From positions 608,137 to 672,136 of the forward strand of contig NZ_LMPT01000001.1 in the NCBI RefSeq assembly GCF_001424425.1: a stretch of DNA of 64,000 nt, given 5' to 3'. Positions 44,741 through 53,119 of the stretch are shown here, in pieces (position 1 is the first letter of the stretch; each line of letters begins with the position of its first letter). Under the pieces are notes generated by a model, which saw only the letters and a program-made list of their open reading frames with translations, was not told the DNA's origin and did no database searches. Both the position numbers and the translations under genes were made by a program. The DNA is from Acidovorax sp. Leaf191. Its GTDB lineage: Bacteria; Pseudomonadota; Gammaproteobacteria; Burkholderiales; Burkholderiaceae_C.

Positions 44741-45519
44741 GCCTGAACCCGCCCCAGCGCGACTGGCACGGCCGCCGCGCCTGGCTCATCGGCGCCTCCA
44801 CCGGCATCGGCCGGGCCACGGCGTCGGCCCTGCATGCGCGGGGTGCGCGCGTGGTGGTCTCGGCCCGCGATGGCCAGGCGCTGCAGGAGTTCGTGCGCGA
44901 GCACCCCGGCAGCGAGGCCTGGCCCCTGGACGTGGCCGCGCCCGAGCAGGTGCAGGAGGTGGCCGCGCAGGTGCTGGCCGGCGGCGCAGTGGACCTGGTG
45001 TGCTACTGCGCAGGCACCTACCGCGAGATGCGCGCCACCGAGTTCGACCTGGCCGACATGCTGCGCCACCAGCAGACCAACTACACCGGCGTGCTGCACG
45101 TGCTGGGCGCCGTGCTGCCGGCCATGCTGGCCGCCGCCGCACGCGGCCAGCCCGGGCACCTGAGCGTCATCAGCAGCGTGGCGGGCTTTCGGGGCCTGCC
45201 CAAGAGCCTGGCCTACGGGCCCACCAAGGCCGCGCTGATCAACCTGGCGGAGGCGCTGTACCTGGACCTGCACGACCTGGGGATCGGCGTGAGCGTGATC
45301 AACCCCGGGTTCGTGTCCACGCCGCTCACCGCGGGCAACGACTTTCGCATGCCCGCACTCATCACGCCCGACGCGGCGGCCGCGGCCATCCTGCAGGGGT
45401 GGGGAGAGGGCCAGTTCGACATCCACTTCCCCAAGCGCTTTACGCGCGTGATGAAGGCGCTGCGGCTGCTGCCGTATGGTTGCTATTTTCCGGCGGTGCG
45501 CCGCTTCACGGGACTATGA
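44737..45519 (+). CDS. Short-chain dehydrogenase/reductase
   Basis: 260 residues. Classical SDR: cofactor motif LIGASTGIGRATASAL, NAG-equivalent CYCAGTY, catalytic Ser (VISSVAGFRG) and YGPTKAAL (Tyr...Lys). It probably reduces or oxidises a keto/hydroxy group on the lipid product of this operon. Starts by ATGA overlap with the DUF3833 gene; its own stop overlaps the next start in the same way. Confidence 0.92.
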   Translation: MSLNPPQRDWHGRRAWLIGASTGIGRATASALHARGARVVVSARDGQALQEFVREHPGSEAWPLDVAAPEQVQEVAAQVLAGGAVDLVCYCAGTYREMRATEFDLADMLRHQQTNYTGVLHVLGAVLPAMLAAAARGQPGHLSVISSVAGFRGLPKSLAYGPTKAALINLAEALYLDLHDLGIGVSVINPGFVSTPLTAGNDFRMPALITPDAAAAAILQGWGEGQFDIHFPKRFTRVMKALRLLPYGCYFPAVRRFTGL

Positions 45520-46004
45520 CCACCAGTTTCTCGCCCCCTCCACCGCCCGTCCCCACCGGCGGCGCGCCCGCGGCAACGCCCGAGGCCGTGGCCCGCGTCG
45601 TGGCGTTCTTCGAGCAGCTGTCCCCCGCCGATGTCGCGCACATCGGCCGCCTGTACGCACCGGCTGCGCGGTTCAAGGACCCGTTCAACGATGTGCAGGG
45701 CGTGCCCGCCATCCAGGGCATCTTCGAGCACATGTTCACGTCGCTGCAGGCGCCGCGCTTCGTCGTCACCGGCCAGGTGGTGCAGGGCGACCAGTGCTTT
45801 CTCACATGGGACTTCGTGTTCGCGTTCCGCAATTTCCACCAGGGCGTGCAGCAGACGGTGCGGGGCGCGTCGCACCTGGTGTTCGACAGCCGGGGGCTGG
45901 TCACGCTGCACCGCGACTACTGGGATGCGGCCGAAGAGCTGTACGAGAAGCTGCCCGTGGTGGGTGGGCTGATGCGCTGGCTCAAGCGGCGCGCGAACAG
46001 CTGA
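45516..46004 (+). CDS. NTF2-like (SnoaL-type) protein
   Basis: 162 residues. Proline-rich N terminus (SPPPPPVPTGG), then a cone-shaped NTF2-like fold: VVAFFEQLSPADVAHIGRLY, AARFKDPFNDVQGV, SHLVFDSRGLVTLHRDYWD, KLPVVGGLMRWLKRR. Proteins of this type at the end of CFA/SDR operons may be isomerases or binding proteins. Last gene of the eight-gene operon, ATGA overlap with the SDR gene. It converges on the 3-dehydroshikimate dehydratase gene. Confidence 0.88.
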   Translation: MTTSFSPPPPPVPTGGAPAATPEAVARVVAFFEQLSPADVAHIGRLYAPAARFKDPFNDVQGVPAIQGIFEHMFTSLQAPRFVVTGQVVQGDQCFLTWDFVFAFRNFHQGVQQTVRGASHLVFDSRGLVTLHRDYWDAAEELYEKLPVVGGLMRWLKRRANS

Positions 46005-46150
46005 TGGCTTCCGCTTGCAACAACACCCATCGTTCACCGTTCGCGCAGTGCCAGCCCGCACGCAGCGCAGGGCTTGGGCAGGCTCAGCCCGAACGGCCGG
46101 GGGTGAATGGCCCCATGCAGACCCCCTTGCACGGCCGGGGCTGATAGCGG

Positions 46151-47056
46151 TCAGCCCCGCGCCCGCAGCCGCGAATGGCCGGGCAGCGGCACCGCGCGCT
46201 GCAGCACGCCTTCGGCCAGCCACACCGCGCTGTCCCACGCACGCTGCGCCACGAAGGGCAGCGGCAGCTGCTGGTAGTCGTCGTTGAAGACCTCGAAGCT
46301 GTAGTCGCCCTGGTAGCCCATGCCGTCGAGCGCGCGCACCAGTTCGGCCAGCGCCTGGCTGTGCACGCCCTCGCCGGGGAACACCCGAAAGTGCCGCGCT
46401 GTGTCGATGCGCTCCTGCACCGTGCGCGTCTCCTGCCACATGAAGTCCGACAGCTGCACCAGGTAGATCTTCTCCGGGTCCACGTCGCTCAATGCCGACA
46501 GCGGCGTGCTGGTGGCGAACTGGTGGTACGAGTCGATGGCCAGGCCCAGGTTGGGACAGTCGGCCTGCTCGACCGCGGCCCAGGCCTGGTGCACCTCGTT
46601 GATGTGCCGGCCCCACGACAGGCCCTCGAACGCGATGCGGATGCCGTGCGGCAGCGCCAGCATCGCGAGTTTGCGCAGGTCGCGCGCAATCGCGTCGGCG
46701 TCGGCCGTGGCGTGCGACGAGGTGGAGCTGCAGGCCAGCAGCACCGGCGCACCCAGGTCGCGCGCCATCAGGATCATCTGCTTGGCGATGTCCACCTTGT
46801 AGCTGTGCAGGTGGCCCGACAGGCCCTCGAAGTCGCGCAGCACCTGAAAACCCGTGACGCGCAGCCCGCTGCTGCGCACCGCGTGCACGGCGGCCTCGAT
46901 GCCCTCGGGGTGGCCCACGATGTCGCGGGCGGCCAGCATGATCTGTCCGAAGCCTGCGGCCTGGATGGCGGCGAGCTTGGCCTCCAGCGGGCCGGCCAGG
47001 CTGATGGTGTCCATGCCGAAATCGGCGACGTTGCGTTGCATGGTGGATGTGCGCAT
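46151..47056 (-). CDS. Sugar-isomerase-type TIM barrel; likely 3-dehydroshikimate dehydratase
   Basis: 301 residues. Xylose-isomerase-like barrel with metal ligands in IAFEGLSWG, NLGLAIDSYHQFA and YSFEVFNDDY. With an HPPD-like gene directly upstream and shikimate dehydrogenase beyond, the best fit is the catalytic half of a QuiC/QsuB-type 3-dehydroshikimate dehydratase, making protocatechuate. In Pseudomonas the two halves are one chain; here they are two genes 23 bases apart. ATG 47056 is chosen, with ATG 47041 as an alternative. A generic sugar epimerase cannot be excluded from sequence alone. Confidence 0.8.
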   Translation of the reverse strand: MRTSTMQRNVADFGMDTISLAGPLEAKLAAIQAAGFGQIMLAARDIVGHPEGIEAAVHAVRSSGLRVTGFQVLRDFEGLSGHLHSYKVDIAKQMILMARDLGAPVLLACSSTSSHATADADAIARDLRKLAMLALPHGIRIAFEGLSWGRHINEVHQAWAAVEQADCPNLGLAIDSYHQFATSTPLSALSDVDPEKIYLVQLSDFMWQETRTVQERIDTARHFRVFPGEGVHSQALAELVRALDGMGYQGDYSFEVFNDDYQQLPLPFVAQRAWDSAVWLAEGVLQRAVPLPGHSRLRARG

Positions 47057-47079
47057 GGCGGCTCGGCTCCGGTGCGGGG

Positions 47080-47991
47080 TCAGCGCTGGTCCAGCACCAG
47101 CTCGAAGCTGGGGGCGCCGGCTTCGGCCCGCGTGAGCGCGCCGCGTGACTCGGTGTGCACGCCGGTGGGCGACTCCACGAAGTCCACACCGCGTGCGCGC
47201 AGCGCATTCACGGTGGCCAGCACGTCGGGCGTGCCGAAGGCCACGCGCTGCAGCAGCTCCTCGGGGTCGGCATCGAGCGCGTCCACCAGCGGCTCGATGA
47301 GCTGCCAGTGCAGCGTGCCGCAGGGGCTCGCCAGGATGCGGCCGTGCGTGAGCACGCCAAACGACGTGTCGGGCGACAGCTCGGCAAAGCCGAACAGCTC
47401 GCCGTAGAAATGCGCCCAGTCCTGCGCGCGGCCCAGGCCGATGTACTGCACCACGCCGAACAGGTGCAGGCCCTGCATCGCGGGCGACAGGCCAGACGGT
47501 GGTGGCTGCACCGTGGGGATGGACACGAAGTCCACGTCGTAGATCGAAAAATCCTTCCAGCGGTCCACGAAGTAGATGCGGCTGGCGCCCACGCCGTGAA
47601 TGGCGGGGATGTTCAGTTCCATCACCTCGACCTCGGTGTGGACGGCCCACGCGCCCAGCGCGAGCACGCGGCGGTAGGCCGCGGCGGCATTGCCCACGCG
47701 GAACGCCACGGCGGTGAGCACCGGGTGCTCGGTCAGCGCTGCGGGTGCGTGCACGCCGGTGCGCTCCTCGTCCTGGTGCGCGTTCACGATGATGTTCATG
47801 TCCCCCTGGCGGTACAGCAGCACCTCGCGCGAGCGGTGGCGCGCAACGGGCTGAAAGCCCATGCGTTCGAGGGCCTGGCCCAGCGCCTGCGGGCGGATGG
47901 TGGCGTATTCGATGAACTCGACGCCCTGCAGGCCCAGGGGGTTGGGCATGTCGCCCAGCGCTTCGCGGGCGGCCATCATCGGGGTGCTCAT
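47080..47991 (-). CDS. HPPD-like (VOC fold) protein, second half of a split QuiC
   Basis: 303 residues. Two vicinal-oxygen-chelate repeats like 4-hydroxyphenylpyruvate dioxygenase: GVEFIEYATIRPQALGQAL, FQPVARHRSREVLLYRQG, then GLHLFGVVQYIGLGRAQDWA and VAFGTPDVLATVNALRARGV. Such a domain is fused to the C terminus of QuiC1-type 3-dehydroshikimate dehydratases; here it is a separate gene upstream of the isomerase-type half. It is unlikely to be a true HPPD because the operon has no tyrosine genes. It lies between aroE-like and dehydratase genes on the same strand. Confidence 0.85.
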   Translation of the reverse strand: MSTPMMAAREALGDMPNPLGLQGVEFIEYATIRPQALGQALERMGFQPVARHRSREVLLYRQGDMNIIVNAHQDEERTGVHAPAALTEHPVLTAVAFRVGNAAAAYRRVLALGAWAVHTEVEVMELNIPAIHGVGASRIYFVDRWKDFSIYDVDFVSIPTVQPPPSGLSPAMQGLHLFGVVQYIGLGRAQDWAHFYGELFGFAELSPDTSFGVLTHGRILASPCGTLHWQLIEPLVDALDADPEELLQRVAFGTPDVLATVNALRARGVDFVESPTGVHTESRGALTRAEAGAPSFELVLDQR

Positions 47992-48030
47992 GGGTTCAAC
48001 TCCTTGTGTTGTGCCGCGCGCGCAGGGGCG

Positions 48031-48939
48031 TCAGCGGGCGGTGACGAGGCGGCGGAAATGCGCGTCCATGCGCGCAGCGTCGGGGGCTTCGCCGGTGAAC
48101 AGCTCGAACGCGCCCACGGCCTGGCCCACGGCCATGCCGCCGCCGTCCGACACGCGGCAGCCCAGGGCCCGTGCGGCCTGCACCAGCGCGGTGTCGAGCG
48201 GGAAGTACACCACCTCGGACACCCACATCGCGGGGCGCAGCAGGCCCACGTCCAGCGGCAGGCCGGGCAGCTTGTCCATGCCCGTGGGCGTGGCGTGGAT
48301 GAGCCCGCTGGCACTGGCCATGGCGGTGGGCAGGTCCGCAGCCTGGGCGCGTGCGCCATACAGGGCGTTCACATCGGCGGCCAGCTGCGCCGCACGTTCG
48401 GGCTGGGCATCGACGATGCTCAGGCGCTGCGCGCCCAGGCGCAGCACGGCGTGGGCAATGGCAGCGCCTGCGCCGCCCGCGCCCAGCAGCACCACGTGCG
48501 ACAGGTCGGCCTGGGGCAGTGCGCGGGTGAACCCCCACGCCCAGCCCGAGCCATCGGTGTTGTGCCCCACCAATTGGCCATCGCGGATCACGACTGTATT
48601 GACCGCGCCCATGGCCTGGGCCTCTTCGGAGAGGCTGTCCAGGTACGGGATCACGGCCTGTTTGCAGGGGTAGGTGACGTTGCAGCCCGCGTAGCCCATG
48701 ATGCGCGCGGCGGACAGCAGCGTGGGCAGCTGTGCGGCCGACGAGGCCGAGCGGTCCAGGTCGATGAGCTGGTAGTGCAGGCGCATGCCGTGGTGGCGCG
48801 CCTCTTCTTCATGCAGCGCGGGGGACAGCGACTTCTGGATGCCGGCACCGATCAGTCCGATCAGTACCTTGCGGGGGCTCAGGGGCGGCATGGCAGTCTT
48901 TGCGGGAGCGGTCGGGGGATCGGAGAGCAGGGTGCTCAT
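48031..48939 (-). CDS. aroE: Shikimate (quinate) dehydrogenase
   Basis: 302 residues. Substrate loop GIQKSLSPALHEEEA, catalytic Lys 93 (NVTYPCKQAV) and Asp 129 (HNTDGSGW), nucleotide site GAGGAGAAIAHAVLRLG (from Gly 153), C-terminal GMAVGQAVGAFELFTG. It interconverts shikimate (or quinate) and the 3-dehydro form. Placed between a TRAP transporter and the split dehydratase, it probably serves breakdown of imported shikimate or quinate and not aromatic amino acid synthesis, so the chromosomal aroE is likely elsewhere. ATG 48939 gives the usual N terminus. Confidence 0.9.
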   Translation of the reverse strand: MSTLLSDPPTAPAKTAMPPLSPRKVLIGLIGAGIQKSLSPALHEEEARHHGMRLHYQLIDLDRSASSAAQLPTLLSAARIMGYAGCNVTYPCKQAVIPYLDSLSEEAQAMGAVNTVVIRDGQLVGHNTDGSGWAWGFTRALPQADLSHVVLLGAGGAGAAIAHAVLRLGAQRLSIVDAQPERAAQLAADVNALYGARAQAADLPTAMASASGLIHATPTGMDKLPGLPLDVGLLRPAMWVSEVVYFPLDTALVQAARALGCRVSDGGGMAVGQAVGAFELFTGEAPDAARMDAHFRRLVTAR

Positions 48940-48994
48940 GGGGATAGGCTTGGGTGCGCTGCGCCAGCGCGCAGCGCACGGGGTGGAGGTAGCG

Positions 48995-49999
48995 TTACTT
49001 GGTACCGCGCAGCTTGGCCAGCGTCGCATAGACCTCTTTCACGGTCTCGGCGCCCACCTTTTCGCTGTGCTTCTCGACCACGGGCTTGACCTTGGCGCGC
49101 AGCTTGTCGAGCTCTGCAGCGGGGAACTCGGTGACCTGCATGCCGGCCTTCTTGAGGTCTTCGAGCGCCACGTTGGCCTGCACGCGCGAGACGCCGCGCT
49201 GGAACGTGGTGGCCTCGGCCATGGCTTCGGTCACGGCCTTCTGGTCCGCGGGGCTCAGGCTGTCCCAGAACTTCTTGCTCACGATGACGGCCTGCGGGTT
49301 GTACATGTGGCGCGTGATGGTGAGGTACTTCTGCACCTCGGCGAACTTGGACGACAGGATGGTGGAGACCGGGTTCTCCTGGCCGTCCACGGCCTTTTGC
49401 TCCATGGCGGTGTAGAGCTCGGGGAAGGGCATGGGCACGGCGTTGGCGCCCAGCGCGTTGAACATGTCGATGTAGATCGGCGACTGGATCACGCGGATCT
49501 TCAGGCCCGCGATGTCCTCGGCCTTGGTGATCGGGCGCTTGCTGTTGGTCACGTTGCGAAAGCCCAGCTCCCAGTAGCCCAGGCCCACCAGGTTCTTGGC
49601 CTGCAGTTTGTCGAGCAGCTTCTTGCCGAAGGGGCCGTCGGTCACGGCATCGGCTTCTTGCGGCGAGGCGAACAGGAACGGGAAGTCATAGATGCCGAAC
49701 TCCTTGGCCTGGGCCGACAGGATGCCGGCGTTGAGCACCGTCATCTCCACCGTGCCGCCTTGCAGGGCCGAGACGGTCTGCAGGTCGCCGCCCAGCGTTC
49801 CGCCGGGGAACAGCTTCACGGCGATGCGGTTGTTGGTCTTGGCCGCGACGAGGTCGGCGAACTTCTGTGCGCCCTGCGCCTGCGGGTGGTCCTTCTGGTT
49901 CTGGAACGCGAACTTGATCGTGCGCTCCTGCGCGTGCACGGCGGGCAGCAGCGATGCGGCGACGAGGGCGGTGGCCAGCAGGGTCTTCAAGAGTTTCAT
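48995..49999 (-). CDS. dctP: TRAP transporter substrate-binding protein (DctP family)
   Basis: 334 residues. Signal peptide MKLLKTLLATALVAASLLPAVHA, then a typical DctP fold: IKFAFQNQKDHPQAQGAQKF, GLKIRVIQSPIYIDMFNALG, NAVPMPFPELYTAMEQKAVD and the conserved Arg in LKIRV that binds the ligand carboxylate. It is periplasmic and delivers a carboxylate, here probably shikimate, quinate or dehydroshikimate, to the membrane subunits encoded just upstream. Confidence 0.93.
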   Translation of the reverse strand: MKLLKTLLATALVAASLLPAVHAQERTIKFAFQNQKDHPQAQGAQKFADLVAAKTNNRIAVKLFPGGTLGGDLQTVSALQGGTVEMTVLNAGILSAQAKEFGIYDFPFLFASPQEADAVTDGPFGKKLLDKLQAKNLVGLGYWELGFRNVTNSKRPITKAEDIAGLKIRVIQSPIYIDMFNALGANAVPMPFPELYTAMEQKAVDGQENPVSTILSSKFAEVQKYLTITRHMYNPQAVIVSKKFWDSLSPADQKAVTEAMAEATTFQRGVSRVQANVALEDLKKAGMQVTEFPAAELDKLRAKVKPVVEKHSEKVGAETVKEVYATLAKLRGTK

Positions 50000-50088
50000 G
50001 GATGTCTCCTTGGGTTTTTGGGCGGTGCAGAAACGACGACGGAAAAGGGTTGCGCGGTGTGCGTGGAATGCTCGGATTGGCGGGCGTA

Positions 50089-51369
50089 TCAGCCGCCCAG
50101 CCAGCGCATGGGCACGGTGACGAGCGACGGGAACAGCACCATGAGGAACATCACGATGAACTGCGCCAGCATGAACGGCATGACGCCGCGCGTGACCTGG
50201 CCCATCGAGATGCGGCCCACGCCGGCCACCACGTTGAGCACGGTGCCCACGGGCGGCGTGATGAGGCCGATGGAGTTGTTGATGATGAACAGCACGCCGA
50301 AGTACACGGGGTCGATGCCTGCGGCCTTGACCACCGGCATGAGCACGGGCGTCATGATGAGGATGGTGGGCGTCATGTCCATGGCCGTGCCGACCACCAT
50401 CACGAGCACCATGATGGCGATCAGCAGCAGCGTGGGGTTGCCCATGAAGGGCTCCAGCATGCCGATGACCTTGGCAGGCAGGTCTGCCACGGTGATGAGC
50501 CAGGCCGACACCATGGCCGCAGCCACCAGGAACATGATCACGGCGCTGGTGCGGGCCGCCGTCTTGAAGATGACGATGAGCTGGCGCCAGGAGAGTTCGC
50601 GGTACACCACCATCGAGACGACGAGCGCGTACATCGCGGCCACCACGGCGGCCTCGGTGGGGGTGAACACGCCCATGCGCAGGCCCACCAGGATGATGAT
50701 CGGCAGGCCCAGCGCCCAGCCAGCCTCGCGCAGGGCGACCTTCAGTTCAGCCCGCGTGGCGCGCGGCGGCGGGGTGACGTGTTCGCGTCGGCCCACCCAC
50801 CACCAGGTGAAGGCCAGCGACAGTGCCAGCAACAGGCCCGGGAAGATGCCCGCGAGGAACAGCTTGCTGATGGACACGTTGGCGGCCACGCCGAAGATCA
50901 CGAAGCCGATGGACGGCGGGATGATGGGGCCGATGACGCCGGCCGAGGCGATGAGGCCCGCAGAGCGCTCCTTGCTGTGGCCTGCGACCACCATCATCGG
51001 CAGCAGCAGCGAGGTCAGCGCCGCCGCGTCGGCCACGGCCGAGCCCGACACGGCCGACAAAATCACGGCGGCCATGATGACCACGTAGCCCAGGCCGCCC
51101 GGGATGTGGCCGACCAGGGCCAGCGCGAGCTTGACGATGCGGCGCGACAGGCCGCCCACGTTCATGATCTCGCCGGCCAGCATGAAGAACGGCACGGCCA
51201 GCAGCGGAAAGCTGTCGGCACCGTTGATCACGTTCTGCGCCAGGATCTGGGCATCGAACAGGTCCAGGTGCCACATCAGCGCCACGCCGCTGAGCAGCAG
51301 CGCATACGCAATGGGGATGCCGATGGCCATGGCCACCAGCAGAGAGCCGAGGAAGATTGCGACGGTCAT
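50089..51369 (-). CDS. dctM: TRAP transporter large permease (DctM family)
   Basis: 426 residues, about twelve hydrophobic helices in two inverted halves: FLGSLLVAMAIGIPIAYALL, MLAGEIMNVGGLSRRIVKLA, SAVSGSAVADAAALTSLLLP, GVIGPIIPPSIGFVIFG, NNSIGLITPPVGTVLNVVAG. It is the sodium-driven transport subunit. It follows the DctQ gene by 46 bases and precedes DctP. Confidence 0.95.
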   Translation of the reverse strand: MTVAIFLGSLLVAMAIGIPIAYALLLSGVALMWHLDLFDAQILAQNVINGADSFPLLAVPFFMLAGEIMNVGGLSRRIVKLALALVGHIPGGLGYVVIMAAVILSAVSGSAVADAAALTSLLLPMMVVAGHSKERSAGLIASAGVIGPIIPPSIGFVIFGVAANVSISKLFLAGIFPGLLLALSLAFTWWWVGRREHVTPPPRATRAELKVALREAGWALGLPIIILVGLRMGVFTPTEAAVVAAMYALVVSMVVYRELSWRQLIVIFKTAARTSAVIMFLVAAAMVSAWLITVADLPAKVIGMLEPFMGNPTLLLIAIMVLVMVVGTAMDMTPTILIMTPVLMPVVKAAGIDPVYFGVLFIINNSIGLITPPVGTVLNVVAGVGRISMGQVTRGVMPFMLAQFIVMFLMVLFPSLVTVPMRWLGG

Positions 51370-51415
51370 GGAAAGAGTGCTCCGGGCGGTTTGTTCTCAG
51401 GGCGTGAACACGTAT

Positions 51416-52036
51416 TCAGGGCTTGCCCGAGCCCGGCGCGCTGCGGCCGTCCAGGCTCTGCGCCATGGCAGCGGCATCGGCTTGCTGTACGTCGCGCTGG
51501 ATCTGCTCGAGCGCGGCGGCTTCTTCGCTTTCCTGCACCATGACCAGTTCGCGGTCGGTCAGCGGCAGGAACAGCGTGCGCAGCAGGTCGCGCAGCAGGA
51601 TGGCAATCGCCGAGGCGCCCATGAGCACGCCGCTGGCGTAGAAGATGCCCACCGACGCGCCGGTGACCGGGGCCTCGGTCTCCCAGTTGATGACCGTCTG
51701 CGCCCAGCTGCCCGTGAGCAGCAGCCACGATACGTAGATCATGGCCACCTGGGCCAGCACGAGGCAGATCTTCTTGCCCAGGCGCGGCAGCCGGGCCACC
51801 ATCGCGTCCACGCCCAGGTGGCCGTGTTCGCGCAGCGCCACCACGGCGCCCATGAAGGTCAGCCAGACGAAGAGCCAGCGCGACAGCTCCTCGGACACGG
51901 TGATGCCCGAGTTGAAGGTGTAGCGCAGCACCACGTTGCCGAAGACGAGCACCACCATGATGGCCAGGCACAGGCCGGAGAGGGCGTCGAGGGCGCGGGT
52001 GTAGCCCCGCAGAACGCGGTCGGCCAGTGCAAACAT
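51416..52036 (-). CDS. dctQ: TRAP transporter small permease (DctQ family)
   Basis: 206 residues, four helices: LSGLCLAIMVVLVFGNVVLR, LSRWLFVWLTFMGAVVAL, LVLAQVAMIYVSWLLLTGS, GASVGIFYASGVLMGASAIA. A longer than usual soluble tail (QESEEAAALEQIQRDVQQAD...) follows. ATG 52036 gives the normal start; the frame remains open upstream only because a GGGAAC repeat encodes Ser-Arg dipeptides. First transporter gene of the leftward operon, behind a TetR-type operator. Confidence 0.92.
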   Translation of the reverse strand: MFALADRVLRGYTRALDALSGLCLAIMVVLVFGNVVLRYTFNSGITVSEELSRWLFVWLTFMGAVVALREHGHLGVDAMVARLPRLGKKICLVLAQVAMIYVSWLLLTGSWAQTVINWETEAPVTGASVGIFYASGVLMGASAIAILLRDLLRTLFLPLTDRELVMVQESEEAAALEQIQRDVQQADAAAMAQSLDGRSAPGSGKP

Positions 52037-52078
52037 GGTGTCTCCATTCTTGTCGTTGATGCGCTGGAAATTATTTTG

Positions 52079-52094
52079 TACGAACTGGTTAGTA
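52079..52094. promoter_or_regulatory. Palindromic operator upstream of the TRAP operon
   Basis: TACGAACTGGTTAGTA has exact dyad symmetry of the form TAC-n-AAC-nn-GTT-n-GTA, 43-58 bases before the dctQ start in an AT-rich stretch. This type of half-site is common for TetR-family regulators, so the TetR gene at 52294-53028 is the natural candidate to bind it. Confidence 0.65.
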
Positions 52095-52140
52095 TTTGAT
52101 CTAGGTGCAAACCCTGGACCGGGGAGTGCGATAAAGAATG

Positions 52141-52188
52141 AGGAACGGGAACGGGAACGGGAACGGGAACGGGAACGGGAACGGGAAC
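52141..52188. repeat. Hexanucleotide microsatellite (GGGAAC)n
   Basis: Seven perfect GGGAAC units preceded by one AGGAAC, 48 bases in all, in the 257-base gap between the TetR gene and dctQ. It lies about 50 bases upstream of the operator and about 105 bases upstream of the dctQ start. Copy-number change would alter promoter-region spacing but no coding frame. Confidence 0.9.
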
Positions 52189-52256
52189 CGAGGGCGGGGG
52201 CAGCCTGAGCGGGCCGCACGGCCTGCGCAACCGCCGCCACGCCGCGCCGGGAGCGT

Positions 52257-52292
52257 CCCCCCGCGGGGATGGCGCGCAGCGCCTCAGGGGGG
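52257..52292 (-). terminator. C-run/G-run hairpin after the TetR gene
   Basis: CCCCCC...GGGGGG outer arms with an inner GGCGC-GCA-GCGCC hairpin, one base from the TetR stop (TAA at 52296-52294). Same architecture as the element after purB (55247-55282), so this is probably a family of terminator-like repeats. There is no T run. Confidence 0.55.
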
Positions 52293-52293
52293 C

Positions 52294-53028
52294 TTACTTC
52301 ACGAAGCGCACGATCATCTCGATGATCGAATCGCGGCGCGCCGCCGTGGCGTCGGCGGAGTCCAGCGAGCGCTTGAAGATCGCGCCGAAGGTGTGGCGGT
52401 TGGCCACGTTGAAGAAGCACAGCGCCGAGATGGACATGTGCAGGTCCAGCGGGTCCACGCCCGGGCGGAACACGCCGCTGGCCACGCCGCGCTGGTAGAC
52501 GTCCCGCACCGCGTGGATCACCGGGATGTTGAGCTCCTGGATGGTGGTGGAGCGGCTGATGAACTCGCCCCGGTGCATGTTCTCGTTCATCACCAGGCGG
52601 ATGAAGTCGGGGTTGGCCAGCTGGTAGTCGACCGTGAAACCCACCAGCGTGCGCAGGGCTTCCTCAGGTGCCAGGTCTTCGAGGTGCAGCTCCGCCTCGA
52701 TGCGCCGGATGCGGCGGTAGGCGTCTTCCAGCACCGCCACGTACAAGCCTTCCTTGCTACCGAAGTAGTAGTAGATCATGCGCTTGCTGGTGCTGGTGAG
52801 CGCCGCGATCTCGTCGATGCGGGCGCCGGCCAGCCCCTTGTCCGCGAACTCCGCCGTGGCCACCTGCAGGATGTTAGCCATGGTGCGGTCGGGGTCGTTC
52901 ACGCGCACACGGTCGGCGCCGGGCGCGGCGGCGGCGTCGCGCGCCGCGCGCTGCCGGCCGGCACGGGTGGTGGCGGCGGCCTTGACGGTCTTGGCGGGCT
53001 TGTTCGGGTTTTGAACCATTTCGTTCAT
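52294..53028 (-). CDS. TetR-family transcriptional regulator
   Basis: About 244 residues. A basic Ala/Lys-rich N-terminal arm (KPAKTVKAAATTRAGRQRAA) is followed by a TetR helix-turn-helix (ILQVATAEFADKGLAGARID, EIAALTSTSKRMIYYYFGSK) and a ligand domain (NPDFIRLVMNENMHRGEF; DLHMSISALCFFNVANRHTF). It lies upstream of, and in the same direction as, the TRAP/shikimate genes, with a TetR-type palindrome before dctQ, so it probably governs that operon. ATG 53028 is chosen over 53049; ATG 53019 is also possible. Confidence 0.9.
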   Translation of the reverse strand: MNEMVQNPNKPAKTVKAAATTRAGRQRAARDAAAAPGADRVRVNDPDRTMANILQVATAEFADKGLAGARIDEIAALTSTSKRMIYYYFGSKEGLYVAVLEDAYRRIRRIEAELHLEDLAPEEALRTLVGFTVDYQLANPDFIRLVMNENMHRGEFISRSTTIQELNIPVIHAVRDVYQRGVASGVFRPGVDPLDLHMSISALCFFNVANRHTFGAIFKRSLDSADATAARRDSIIEMIVRFVK

Positions 53029-53119
53029 AAGCTTCGTAGCATACGGCACGCCATGGATACCCTCGGAGTGGCGCGGCCGCTGCGCCGGTGCCCGGCGGCG
53101 GCCCCCAACGCAGGCAGGC

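Noticed and set aside
52138-52188. N-terminal extension of DctQ through Ser-Arg repeats
   Set aside because: The repeat encodes SRSRSR only because GGGAAC units keep the frame open; the family start is ATG 52036.
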